A stretch of 64,000 nucleotides of DNA from Paraburkholderia sejongensis (GTDB lineage Bacteria > Pseudomonadota > Gammaproteobacteria > Burkholderiales > Burkholderiaceae), in the NCBI RefSeq assembly GCF_020880815.1, contig NZ_JAJITD010000001.1, positions 682,001 to 746,000 on the forward strand, read 5' to 3'. The translations under genes were made by a program, and so were the position numbers. Shown in pieces: positions 53,938 through 63,927 of the stretch (its first letter is position 1; every line of letters begins with the position of its first letter). The notes under the pieces are model-generated. The model was not told the origin of the DNA, did no database searches, and saw only the letters and a program-made list of their open reading frames with translations.

Positions 53938-53970
53938 CGGTCCCAAGCGTCAGCGCGTGGCAGAAATGAC

Positions 53971-55383
<1,413 letters not shown>

Positions 55384-55428
55384 TCAGGTAAACCCCGATG
55401 CTTCAAGCCGGGCTCAGCCCGCGTCAAA

Positions 55429-57033
55429 TCAGCCAAGAAACAACCGGTAGACCGGATTTTTGGTCTCTTCCCAGTTCGGATAACCGAGCGTCGCGAGGAA
55501 GCGGTCGAACTGCGCGTTCTCGCTTTCGGGCACCTGAATACCGACCAGAATCGAGCTGTAATCCGCGCCCTGGTTGCGGTAGTGGAACAGGCTGATATTC
55601 CAGTTCGGCGCCATCGACGACAGGAACTTCATCAACGCGCCCGGCCGTTCCGGAAACTCGAAGCGGAACAGACGCTCGTCGTGCGCGAGCGGCGAGCGGC
55701 CGCCGACCATATAGCGGATGTGCTGCTTCGACAGTTCGTCGAAGGTCAGATCGACGGTCGCGAAACCGTGGGCTTCGAATGCGGCCGCGATCTGCGCCGA
55801 TTCGCTGCGATTGCGAATCTGCACGCCGACGAAGATATGCGCCGAGTTCGCGTCGGCGATCCGGTAGTTGAACTCGGTCACGCTGCGCGTGCCGACCAGT
55901 TCGCAGAAGCGTTTGAAGCTGCCGCGTTCTTCCGGGATCGTGACCGCGAAGACGGCTTCGCGCGCTTCGCCGACTTCAGCGCGTTCGGCAACGAAGCGCA
56001 TCCGGTCGAAGTTCATGTTCGCGCCCGACGTGATCGCGATCAGCGTCTGGTTTTCGATGCCCTCGCGCTCCGCGTACTGCTTCAGGCCGGCCACTGCCAG
56101 AGAACCCGCCGGCTCCAGCACGCTGCGGGTGTCCTGGAACACGTCCTTGATTGCCGCGCACAGCGCATCGGTATTCACGAGCAGCACGTCGTCGAGGTAT
56201 TCGCTGCACAGGCGGAAGGTTTCCTCGCCGACCAGTTTGACCGCGGTGCCGTCGGAGAACAGGCCTACTTCGTTCAGCGTCACGCGCTCGCCAGCTTTCA
56301 GCGATGCGGCCATCGCGCACGAATCATCGGTCTGCACGCCGATCACCTTGATCTCCGGCCGCACCGATTTCACGTACGCGGCCACCCCGGCCGCCAGTCC
56401 GCCACCACCGATCGGCACGAAGATCGCGTGAATCGGCCCCTGATGCTGACTCAAAATCTCCATCGCGACCGTGCCCTGACCGGCGATCACATACGGATCG
56501 TCGAACGGATGCACGAAGGTTAGCCCGCGCTCTTCCTGCAACTTGACCGCGTTCGTGTACGCATCGCTATACGACTCGCCGTGCTGTACGACCTCGACGG
56601 TCGGGCCGCCATGCGTGCGGATCGCATCGACCTTCACCTGCGGCGTCGTCACCGGCACGACGATGATCGCCTTCACGCCCATCCGCGCCGCCGACAACGC
56701 GACACCCTGCGCATGATTGCCCGCCGACGCGGTGATCACGCCGCGCGCGAGCGCATCGGCCGGAATATGCGCCATCTTGTTGTACGCGCCGCGCAGCTTG
56801 AACGAGAACACCGGCTGGTTGTCCTCGCGCTTCAGATACACCGGGTTATGCAGCCGCGCGGACAGATTCGGCGCGCGTTCGAGTTCGGTCTCGCGCGCGA
56901 CATCGTAGACGCGCGCGGTCAGGGTCTTTTTCAGGTAGTCGTGGGACGGCGCGACGCATTTAGCGGCAGCGGCGGCGGCGGCGGCGGCAGCGGCGCTGGC
57001 AGCGGCGGCCTGTTCGGTTTCAGTCAACAGCAA
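55429..57033 (-). CDS. ilvA: threonine ammonia-lyase, biosynthetic
   Basis: The first enzyme of isoleucine synthesis: PLP-dependent deamination of threonine to 2-oxobutanoate. The PLP lysine is in FSFKLRGAYNK, and two C-terminal ACT-like regulatory domains (about residues 350-530) imply isoleucine feedback. The start is a TTG at 57033 with GAGGAG six bases upstream. No start codon lies between an N-terminal poly-Ala tract and the conserved SHDYLKK, so the tract must be translated. This makes the protein 534 residues, about 25 longer than usual at the N-terminus. Confidence 0.94.
   Translation of the reverse strand: MLLTETEQAAAASAAAAAAAAAAAKCVAPSHDYLKKTLTARVYDVARETELERAPNLSARLHNPVYLKREDNQPVFSFKLRGAYNKMAHIPADALARGVITASAGNHAQGVALSAARMGVKAIIVVPVTTPQVKVDAIRTHGGPTVEVVQHGESYSDAYTNAVKLQEERGLTFVHPFDDPYVIAGQGTVAMEILSQHQGPIHAIFVPIGGGGLAAGVAAYVKSVRPEIKVIGVQTDDSCAMAASLKAGERVTLNEVGLFSDGTAVKLVGEETFRLCSEYLDDVLLVNTDALCAAIKDVFQDTRSVLEPAGSLAVAGLKQYAEREGIENQTLIAITSGANMNFDRMRFVAERAEVGEAREAVFAVTIPEERGSFKRFCELVGTRSVTEFNYRIADANSAHIFVGVQIRNRSESAQIAAAFEAHGFATVDLTFDELSKQHIRYMVGGRSPLAHDERLFRFEFPERPGALMKFLSSMAPNWNISLFHYRNQGADYSSILVGIQVPESENAQFDRFLATLGYPNWEETKNPVYRLFLG
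56963..57010 (-). repeat. GCC/GCN trinucleotide repeat in ilvA
   Basis: About 16 consecutive Ala codons (one Ser) include a run of six identical GCC codons. It encodes the poly-Ala extension before the catalytic domain. Confidence 0.9.
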
Positions 57034-57144
57034 GGCAAGCTCCTCGTGGCAACAGACGATGCGACAAAGCATCGGACTCCGATCGAATGCCCGAGGGCCG
57101 CGATCGGCAGCAGGTTCGCCAGGAGACAGGCAGCAAAGCGGACA

Positions 57145-57171
57145 TAAAAAAACCCGCCTCGTTTGGCGGGT
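57145..57171 (-). terminator. Rho-independent terminator of mprF-acvB
   Basis: ACCCGCC-TCGTTT-GGCGGGT is followed on the minus strand by a run of seven T. It lies downstream of acvB and the possible small ORF at 57199. Confidence 0.85.
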
Positions 57172-57198
57172 TTCTGGTCACTGCAAAGTCGACGCGCG

Positions 57199-57309
57199 CT
57201 AACCCACCATTCGATGAATGATGCTAATAATCAGCGCAATACGGATGTCGAGGCAGTTCATGTCGGCGATCTTCGTCGAGATGGCGGCCTTTGTCAATCC
57301 CGCCGCCAT
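57199..57309 (-). CDS. possible 36-residue peptide downstream of acvB
   Basis: An ATG-started short frame between acvB and its terminator, with a protein-like, mostly helical composition (KAAISTKIADMNCLDIRIAL). Its ribosome-binding site is weak (GGAACGAG about eight bases upstream). It may instead be untranslated 3' sequence. Confidence 0.25.
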   Translation of the reverse strand: MAAGLTKAAISTKIADMNCLDIRIALIISIIHRMVG

Positions 57310-57332
57310 GCATCGACTCGTTCCAATGGCGC

Positions 57333-58598
57333 TCAGTTTTGCACGCCGCTTTGCTTTTTGAACGCCGCGAGAATGCGTCGCTCGAGCGCGTCGTAGTCGT
57401 GACCGAAGTGATGATCGCCCGAGGTGCGGATCACTTCGACGCCGCTCTTCTCGAGTGCCGGACACAGCGTGTCCGTTTCGGTCGCGCCGTAGAAGCATTG
57501 CACCATCGCCGGCGGCACACGGCCCATCTCCGGACGCACCTTCAACGCCTTGTCGCTCGCCGGCATGCCGAGCCAGCCGCCGACGCGAATCTGGAAATCG
57601 GCGTCGGGCGCGAAGCCGAGCAGCGAGATCAGCGCGACCTTCGCGCGCTGCTCCGGCGGCAGACGGTTATACGCGAACGGCATCACGTCGGCGCCGAACG
57701 AATAACCGATCAGCGCGACGTGTTGCGCATGCCAGCGCGCGCCGTAGGTTTGCATCACGCGCGCGAGGTCGCGGCTCGTTTGCGCGGGCGGCTTCTCGCT
57801 CCAGAAATAACGCAGACTGTCCCAGCCGATCACCGACACGCCGTCCTTCTGCAACGCCTGCGCGATCGTCTTGTCGAGATCGCGCCAGCCGCCGTCGCCG
57901 GAAATCACGATCGCCATCAGGCCGTTCGGATGCGCGGCCGGCAACTCGATCAGCGGCAGATCGGACACGTCGTCGTCGCTGCTGGAGACCGCTTGCAGAT
58001 GCGGGCTCACCAGCGCGACGAGACGCGCGCGATCGGCGTTACCGGTGCTCGCCTGCTCGACGAAGCCCGGCACCTTGTCGCGGATCACGGTCGGGTCCGG
58101 CGCGCACGGCTTGAAGCGCGCGTCGAGCGTCGCTTCGGGATCGACCGATACCGCGCCGGCGATCGTATTGGACGGCGCCTGTTCGAGCACGTGCATCGCC
58201 AGCGTCGCGCCCTGCCCGGTACCGGCGACGATCGGCGCGAAATACTGGTTCGACTGCTCCTGCCGTTCGAGCTGATGGCTCAACGCCTCGGCATCGCCGA
58301 CCAGTTGATGACAGGCCTCCGGCTTCGCTTTCAGGTTCGCCGCGTAGCGCGCGGTATCGACGCCAACGGTCAACGCGCCCGCTTTCGCGAGCGCATCGGC
58401 GCTTTGCTGGTCGGCCGCGCTCCAGCCGCTCGCCTGCGAATACAGCACGACGAAGCCGCGCAGCGGCCCTTCCGGCCGGGTCACCCGCACGTCGCCGTAG
58501 CGGCCGCCGGGCACGGTGGTAGTCGCCGCGTGCGCAAGCGCGCCGCAGCTCAGAACGCTCGCTACAACGGCGAGACGCAACAACGGATGCAATGTCAT
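57333..58598 (-). CDS. acvB: AcvB/VirJ family periplasmic hydrolase
   Basis: A 421-residue exported protein with a signal peptide (about 1-24). Two alpha/beta-hydrolase-like parts are visible; the second, VirJ-like, has nucleophile motif GYSFGAD near residue 294, an Asp region and a late GDHHFGHDY His region. In Agrobacterium AcvB hydrolyses lysyl-phosphatidylglycerol made by LpiA/MprF. The gene overlaps mprF by four bases (ATGA), which strongly supports that pairing here. It probably acts at the periplasmic face. Confidence 0.9.
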   Translation of the reverse strand: MTLHPLLRLAVVASVLSCGALAHAATTTVPGGRYGDVRVTRPEGPLRGFVVLYSQASGWSAADQQSADALAKAGALTVGVDTARYAANLKAKPEACHQLVGDAEALSHQLERQEQSNQYFAPIVAGTGQGATLAMHVLEQAPSNTIAGAVSVDPEATLDARFKPCAPDPTVIRDKVPGFVEQASTGNADRARLVALVSPHLQAVSSSDDDVSDLPLIELPAAHPNGLMAIVISGDGGWRDLDKTIAQALQKDGVSVIGWDSLRYFWSEKPPAQTSRDLARVMQTYGARWHAQHVALIGYSFGADVMPFAYNRLPPEQRAKVALISLLGFAPDADFQIRVGGWLGMPASDKALKVRPEMGRVPPAMVQCFYGATETDTLCPALEKSGVEVIRTSGDHHFGHDYDALERRILAAFKKQSGVQN

Positions 58599-61189
58599 GA
58601 ACGCCGGCCTCCCGCCAGCAACGACAGATCCGCGAGCGTGAAGAACACGCCGACCGAACCGGAAGCCGCGAGATAACGCGGCTCCCAGTGCGGCTGGAAC
58701 TTGTTCTTGAAAGCACGCAAGCCGCGGAAGTTATAAAAGCGGCCACCGAAGCGCCACACGATGCCGGCCAGCCGATGCCAGCGCGACGCGAGCGGCGTCG
58801 GTTGCACGCCCGAAAGCGGTGCGATGCCGAGACTGAGCGAGCGAAAACCCGCCTGTTTCAGATGCAACGCGAGCTGCGTGAACAGATATTCCATTGCGTA
58901 CGGCGACGCGCTTTCGACGTGACGCATCACGCCGACGGTCGCCTCGGTATTCAGGTCGGTCGTCATGAACGTGACGAACGCGACCGGCTCGCCGTTCTGG
59001 CGCACCAGCATCACCGACTGCGCGGCGAGGTATTCGTCGTGGAACGCGGCCACCGAGAAGCTCTTCTCGCGCGCGTCGCGGCTGTCGAGCCAGCCGTCGG
59101 AAATCTCGCGCAGCGTCTCGAGCGACGCCGGCACGTTGGCCTGGTCGATCACTTCGACCGTGAAGCCGTCGCGCTCGCCGCGCTTCAGTGCATACCGCAG
59201 ATGCGCGCGGTGCGAACCCTTCAGATCGAAATCGTCGAGCACCACGTGCGCTTCCTCGCCGAGTTTCATCAGCGTGAGACCGGCGTCGAGATACAGCGGC
59301 AGCGCGTTCGCGCGCACCTGGTAGAACGCCGCGCGGCCGCCGTGCTGATGGGCGAGCGCGACGAACTTGCTGATCAGCCCGGCCCACTCCTCGCGCGGGC
59401 CGACCGGATCGTGCAGCGCGGCCCACGTGCGGCCGTTCTTCGCGTACATCAGGAACGCCTGGCGCGACTCGGAAAACAGGAAGCTCTTGTCGCCCATCAG
59501 CGCGAGACCGGCGTCGCTGCGCTCCTGCGCGCGCACGATCCGCGCGGCGTCGTGCAGATCCTCGGGGGCAGGCTTCACGAAGCGGCCGCGCGCCGGGCGC
59601 AGCAACTGCCAGAACGAGAAGGTCGCGGCGAACAGGCTCGCGGCCAGCGTCGCGCGCAGTGCCCGCGACGCGCGCTCGTCGAACGCGAATTGCCACCACA
59701 GGTCGCGCGAATACGGCACGTCGCGGAACGCGAACAGCATCACCCAGGTGGCCAGCATCAGCACCATCGCGACCGACACCAGCCAGCCCGCGGTAAAGCG
59801 CTCGGCGAACAGCGACGAATGACGGTTGAAGCGCTTGCGGGTGGCCAGCAGCAGCGCGATCAGCGTGCCGAGCACGCCGGCCTCGACGAACGCGAGCCCC
59901 TTGGTCAGCGACAGCGCGAGGCTCAGCACCGCCAGCGCGAGGGTCATCCACCATGCGGCGTCCAGGCGCCGCAACAGCCCGCGCGCGACGAACAGCAGCA
60001 GCACGCCGAGCACGCTGCACAGCATCTGTGAGCTTTCGAGCACCCACAGCGGTACCACGTCGCGCAGGATATGAATGCGTTGCAAGAATGCCGGCGTCGC
60101 GCTGGAGATCACCAGCATGCCGCCGACCACGAACGTGACGAGGCTCAGAAACAGCGGCGCGAGTTCGGACACCCGCTCGGCCTGCAGCAGCGACAGACGG
60201 CTCTTCAGCGCGCGCCCTTCGAAGCCCGCCAGCAGCGCCGCCGACACGATCAGCGGCACGCCGAAATAGATCGCGCGATACGCGAGCAGCGCGGCGACCA
60301 TCTGCTGCATCGGCACGCTGCCGGACAGCGTGAACACCATCGCCGCCTCGAACACGCCGACGCCGCCCGGCGTGTGGCCGATCATGCCGAGCAGCATCGC
60401 GGCCGAATAGACGGTCACGAAACCGATAAAGCTGACGTTCACGTGCGGCAGCAGCGCCCACAGCGCGAGGCCGGCGGCGACCACGTCGAGCACCGCCAGC
60501 GCGACCTGTTCGAGCAGATCGCGGCGCGCCGGGATATCGAACGACAGCCATTGCCAGCGCGTGCGCACCGGCCGGGTTTCGCGCCGGCAGGCGGCGGCCG
60601 CGAGCGCCAGCGCGAGCAGCAGTGCGGCGCCGCTCCAGCGCAGCACGGGCGGCGCCAGATGCAGCATCGGCGCGAGCTGGTCGGCGCGGCAGACCATCCC
60701 GAGCGCGGTCATCAGCACCAGCGCGAGCGCGAGCGACACGCTCGTGAACACCGTCATGCGGCCGATCTGCGCGGGCGTGATGCCGGTAACGCCGTAGACC
60801 CGCGCACGCACCGCCCCGCCGGTCAGCGCGCCGAAGCCGGTCGCGTTGCCGAGCGCCGAGCCGGCGGTCGCGCCGACCCACAGCGCCGCGCGCGGCACAC
60901 CAGCGCCAAGATAGCGCAGCCCGACCGCGTCCCGGCCGATCAGCGCGACATAGCTGAGCGCGGTCGCGCCGAGCGCGCCGATCCACTCGCGCGCCGACAG
61001 GCTGCGCAGTTCGCGGATCACCGAGCGGTAGTCGACCGCCTGCGACAGATGCTGCAGCACCACTAGCAGCAATCCGCAAATGACGAGCGCCAGCACGGGC
61101 GACAGAAGTCGCCGGCTGCGCAGCACCTGCGCGGCACGGCCGAGCAGCGCGCGCGGTTGCGCGAAGCGGTGTTGAAGTCGACGGAACAT
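58595..61189 (-). CDS. mprF: lysylphosphatidylglycerol synthase/flippase MprF (LpiA)
   Basis: An 864-residue inner-membrane enzyme that transfers lysine from Lys-tRNA to phosphatidylglycerol and flips the product, lowering surface charge and raising resistance to cationic peptides. The N-terminal about 530 residues hold the UPF0104 flippase and further helices (12-14 in total; HTPGGVGVFEAAMVF). The cytosolic C-terminus (about 560-860) is the DUF2156/GNAT-like synthase (SLGIAPLSGVQ near the end). I start at the ATG at 61189. It is coupled to acvB. Confidence 0.94.
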   Translation of the reverse strand: MFRRLQHRFAQPRALLGRAAQVLRSRRLLSPVLALVICGLLLVVLQHLSQAVDYRSVIRELRSLSAREWIGALGATALSYVALIGRDAVGLRYLGAGVPRAALWVGATAGSALGNATGFGALTGGAVRARVYGVTGITPAQIGRMTVFTSVSLALALVLMTALGMVCRADQLAPMLHLAPPVLRWSGAALLLALALAAAACRRETRPVRTRWQWLSFDIPARRDLLEQVALAVLDVVAAGLALWALLPHVNVSFIGFVTVYSAAMLLGMIGHTPGGVGVFEAAMVFTLSGSVPMQQMVAALLAYRAIYFGVPLIVSAALLAGFEGRALKSRLSLLQAERVSELAPLFLSLVTFVVGGMLVISSATPAFLQRIHILRDVVPLWVLESSQMLCSVLGVLLLFVARGLLRRLDAAWWMTLALAVLSLALSLTKGLAFVEAGVLGTLIALLLATRKRFNRHSSLFAERFTAGWLVSVAMVLMLATWVMLFAFRDVPYSRDLWWQFAFDERASRALRATLAASLFAATFSFWQLLRPARGRFVKPAPEDLHDAARIVRAQERSDAGLALMGDKSFLFSESRQAFLMYAKNGRTWAALHDPVGPREEWAGLISKFVALAHQHGGRAAFYQVRANALPLYLDAGLTLMKLGEEAHVVLDDFDLKGSHRAHLRYALKRGERDGFTVEVIDQANVPASLETLREISDGWLDSRDAREKSFSVAAFHDEYLAAQSVMLVRQNGEPVAFVTFMTTDLNTEATVGVMRHVESASPYAMEYLFTQLALHLKQAGFRSLSLGIAPLSGVQPTPLASRWHRLAGIVWRFGGRFYNFRGLRAFKNKFQPHWEPRYLAASGSVGVFFTLADLSLLAGGRRS

Positions 61190-61260
61190 GGTCAATTGCG
61201 GGCCTTGCGGGAAGCGATCGTGGCGCCGGAGCGTCACGTGGGGGATCGCCTGTAGTGACG

Positions 61261-61290
61261 ATTACAAAGTGATAACGGCAAAGCGTGCAA
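61261..61290 (-). promoter_or_regulatory. possible mprF promoter
   Basis: The minus strand reads TTGCAC, 18 bp, then TGTAAT, about 70 bases before the mprF ATG. No PmrA-type box is visible here. Confidence 0.35.
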
Positions 61291-61522
61291 AAGGTTGACA
61301 GTATTGGTAATTCCCCTGTCATCCGCGACCGGCGTGAGAAGGGGACGAATTGTAAGGCCTGGGCGGGTAGATCCGGGGATCGAGGTTTCGAGGCGGTCGC
61401 CGCCGTCAGGTTCGACAGCGCGCCGCGGCGCATGGCGGGGCAAACGACGCCGCGTCCTGCGAGCGCGCCGGGACGTGAGTCGGGAATCTGAAGGGGATAG
61501 AAAATGGCGGGGCAGAAAGCAC

Positions 61523-61547
61523 GATGCCCGCTACAGGAGCGGGCATC
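61523..61547 (-). terminator. hairpin after the 47-residue gene
   Basis: GATGCCCGCT and AGCGGGCATC form a perfect 10-bp stem with a 5-base loop, 40 bases past the small gene stop. The T-run after it is poor (GTGCTTTC), so termination may be partial. Confidence 0.55.
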
Positions 61548-61586
61548 GAAGACGGCGGCGAGGCCGGGCGGCGGATCTGTCGCGCT

Positions 61587-61730
61587 TTACTGCGGGCGGC
61601 GATACGCTTCCGCGAGCACCGCGCAGTTTTGCAGATGCAGGTTCAGCGCATGCAGCGCCAGTGCGCGGAGCTTGCCGAACAGCGTGTTGGCGGCGGGAGT
61701 GGAACGGGCGGCGGTCGATGCAGTGTTCAT
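61587..61730 (-). CDS. small protein, 47 residues, unknown function
   Basis: A 47-codon ORF starting ATG at 61730 with CGGAG six bases upstream and ending in TAA. The protein has a Ser/Thr/Ala-rich start (MNTASTAARSTPAANTLFGK) and a His/Leu-rich amphipathic helix (residues about 21-40). There is one Cys (residue 36) and a basic end (YRRPQ). A near-consensus sigma-70 promoter, a short leader and a downstream hairpin frame it exactly, so I think it is a real, well-expressed gene. No family recognised; it lies alone between mprF and an MFS gene. Confidence 0.7.
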   Translation of the reverse strand: MNTASTAARSTPAANTLFGKLRALALHALNLHLQNCAVLAEAYRRPQ

Positions 61731-61774
61731 ATTGGGCTCCGGGAAACTAGGGTTTCTACCTAAGGAATAACCCG

Positions 61775-61802
61775 ATTATAGTCTTCTGATGGCGCACTGC
61801 AA
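61775..61802 (-). promoter_or_regulatory. sigma-70 promoter of the 47-residue gene
   Basis: The minus strand reads TTGCAG, 16 bp, then a perfect TATAAT, about 45 bases before the ATG. The leader contains the inverted repeat GAAAC-CCTA-GTTTC (61742-61755), a possible operator or hairpin. Confidence 0.7.
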
Positions 61803-61962
61803 CAAAAAATTAACTTTTCGCGTCGAACCCACCCGCCTCGGCGCACCGAAGTCAAAAATTCTTAAAGGGCACGAACGGCCGCAGCCGTGTTAGCAATCCG
61901 CACCGTACAGGTGCAATAATGCCCCCTTTGCCTGCGACGACACGCCGCAGCTCTCCGCCGTC

Positions 61963-63360
61963 ATGACCATCGTCCAGAAAGCTCTGATTGCGCCCCTTAT
62001 CGTCGCCTGCGCGATGTTCATGGAGAGCGTGGACGCGAACGTGATCGTCACCGCGCTGCCGGCGATGGCGCGCGATTTCGGGCGCGATCCGGTCACGCTG
62101 AAAATCGCGGTGACGAGCTATGTGCTGGGCCTCGGCGTATTTATTCCGGTATGCGGCTGGCTCGCCGACAGATTCGGCGCGCGCACCGTGTTTCGCACCG
62201 CGATCGGCATTTTCGTGACCGGCTCGCTGCTGTGCGCGGCGTCCGGTTCGCTCGCGACCTTCACGCTCGCGCGCTTCGTGCAGGGGGTCGGCGGCGCGAT
62301 GATGGTGCCCGTCGGGCGCATCATCATTTTCCGGGTCGTCGAAAAGGCCGACTTCATCCGCGCGATGAACTATCTGAGCGTGCCCGCGATGCTCGGCCCG
62401 GCGGCCGGCCCCCTGCTCGGCGGCTTCATCACCACCTATCTGCACTGGCGCCTGATCTTTTTCATCAACGTGCCGATCGGCCTGCTCGGCATCTATCTGA
62501 CCAACCGCTATATCGCCAACACCCGCGAACCCGATCCCGGTCCGCTCGACTGGATCGGCTTCCTGTTGTCGGCGGCGGGCGCGGTGTTGCTGCTGCTCGG
62601 GTTGTCGCTGGTCGGCGGCGAACTGATCCCGACCCTCGACGCGTTGGGCATGTGCGGGCTCGGCGCGGTGCTGCTGGCGATCTACGTCGCGTACGCGCAG
62701 CGGGTCGCGCTGCCGCTGCTCGATCTGCGCTTTTTCAAGGTGCCGACCTTCCAGGCGAGCGTGCTGGGCGGCTCGCTGTTTCGCATCGGCCTGGGCGCGC
62801 TGCCGTTCCTGCTGCCGCTGCTGCTGCAGGAAGGCCACGGGATGAGCGCGTTCGAATCGGGGCTGATCACCTGCGCGTCGGCGTTCGGCGGGATGTTCAT
62901 GCGCACGATCGCATCGAGCGTGCTGCGCCGCTTCGGCTTCCGCTCGGTGCTGGTGTTCAACGCGGCGCTGTCGGGCCTCGCGATTGCCGCGTGCGGGCTG
63001 TTTTTCCCGCATACGCCGACGTGGATCATCTGGGTCGTCGTGCTGCTCGGCGGCTTCTTCCCGGCGCTGCAGTTCACCAGCCTCAATTCGCTGACCTATG
63101 CGGAGATCGCGAGCCGCGACGTCGGTCGCGCGACTAGTCTCGGCAGCGTCGTCCAGCAGATGTCGCTCGGTCTCGGCGTGACGGTCGGCGGGATCGCGCT
63201 GCAGATCACCCGCGCGCTGAACGGCCATGCGAGCGTAATGTGGTCGGATTTCTGGCCGGCGTTTCTGGTGGTCGGGCTGTGCTCGTTCGCGTCGATCCCG
63301 GTCACGCTGCGGCTGCCGCGCGCCGCGGGGGAAGAGATTTCGCGCGGCGGGCGCGGCTGA
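61963..63360 (+). CDS. MFS exporter, DHA2 (EmrB/QacA-like) family
   Basis: A 465-residue major facilitator with about 14 predicted helices, of the drug:H+ antiporter-2 type. Motif A is WLADRFGARTVF near 66-77, the TM5 antiporter motif is LGPAAGPLLGG near 144-154, and helix 1 carries the family-typical ESVDANVIVTALP. It lacks an adjacent EmrA-like adaptor, so it probably exports to the periplasm. Substrate unknown. The single gene ends nine bases before the convergent DUF421 gene. Confidence 0.9.
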   Translation: MTIVQKALIAPLIVACAMFMESVDANVIVTALPAMARDFGRDPVTLKIAVTSYVLGLGVFIPVCGWLADRFGARTVFRTAIGIFVTGSLLCAASGSLATFTLARFVQGVGGAMMVPVGRIIIFRVVEKADFIRAMNYLSVPAMLGPAAGPLLGGFITTYLHWRLIFFINVPIGLLGIYLTNRYIANTREPDPGPLDWIGFLLSAAGAVLLLLGLSLVGGELIPTLDALGMCGLGAVLLAIYVAYAQRVALPLLDLRFFKVPTFQASVLGGSLFRIGLGALPFLLPLLLQEGHGMSAFESGLITCASAFGGMFMRTIASSVLRRFGFRSVLVFNAALSGLAIAACGLFFPHTPTWIIWVVVLLGGFFPALQFTSLNSLTYAEIASRDVGRATSLGSVVQQMSLGLGVTVGGIALQITRALNGHASVMWSDFWPAFLVVGLCSFASIPVTLRLPRAAGEEISRGGRG

Positions 63361-63369
63361 CGGCCGGGC

Positions 63370-63864
63370 TCACGCCTGCTTGCGGATCACGCTGATTTCG
63401 CCGTTGCGTTCGAGAATCGCCGCGGCCACGTTCTCCAGCGAGCGCGAGCCGGTTTCCTGCCGCACCGTTTCCTCGATATCGGTGCGCGTGACCAACGCCG
63501 CATGCATCTCGCGCGCGTTGAACTTGCCGTCGCTATAGACCTCGCGTTCGCTCCCGCCGACCAGCAGCTCGAAGCGCCGCGAGCGCATGCAGGCCCACGC
63601 GAGCATCCGGTGACATAGCACGATCAGAAACGACGCGCCCACTGTCGCGATGAACGGCGACGCGCCGATGATCGCACGGCTCAACGTGGCGCCGAGCAGG
63701 ATCACGACGACGGAGTCGAACGGCGAGCGCTGCCCGAACGAACGCCGCCCCGACACGCGGATCAGCACCAGCGCGATCACGAAGATCGCGATCGCGCGCA
63801 GCCCCATCTGCAACGGATCGAGCGTGTGGCCTTGGCCGAATAGAACGTAGATCACGTCCATCAT
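63370..63864 (-). CDS. DUF421 (YetF-like) membrane protein
   Basis: A 164-residue protein with three N-terminal membrane helices (about 20-38, 48-68, 70-92) and a small cytoplasmic domain, the DUF421/YetF layout. Conserved features are LIRVSGRRSFGQRSPFDSVV near 34-53 and the C-terminal RTDIEETVRQETGS segment. Family members are linked to spore and envelope functions in other bacteria, but the activity is unknown. It starts MMDVI at 63864. Confidence 0.88.
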   Translation of the reverse strand: MMDVIYVLFGQGHTLDPLQMGLRAIAIFVIALVLIRVSGRRSFGQRSPFDSVVVILLGATLSRAIIGASPFIATVGASFLIVLCHRMLAWACMRSRRFELLVGGSEREVYSDGKFNAREMHAALVTRTDIEETVRQETGSRSLENVAAAILERNGEISVIRKQA

Positions 63865-63927
63865 GATGTCGCCCTCCTCTTGTTGCCGCCCTCCCCGCGG
63901 CCTGCCGTTAGCGATGAAGCCCGCGCG

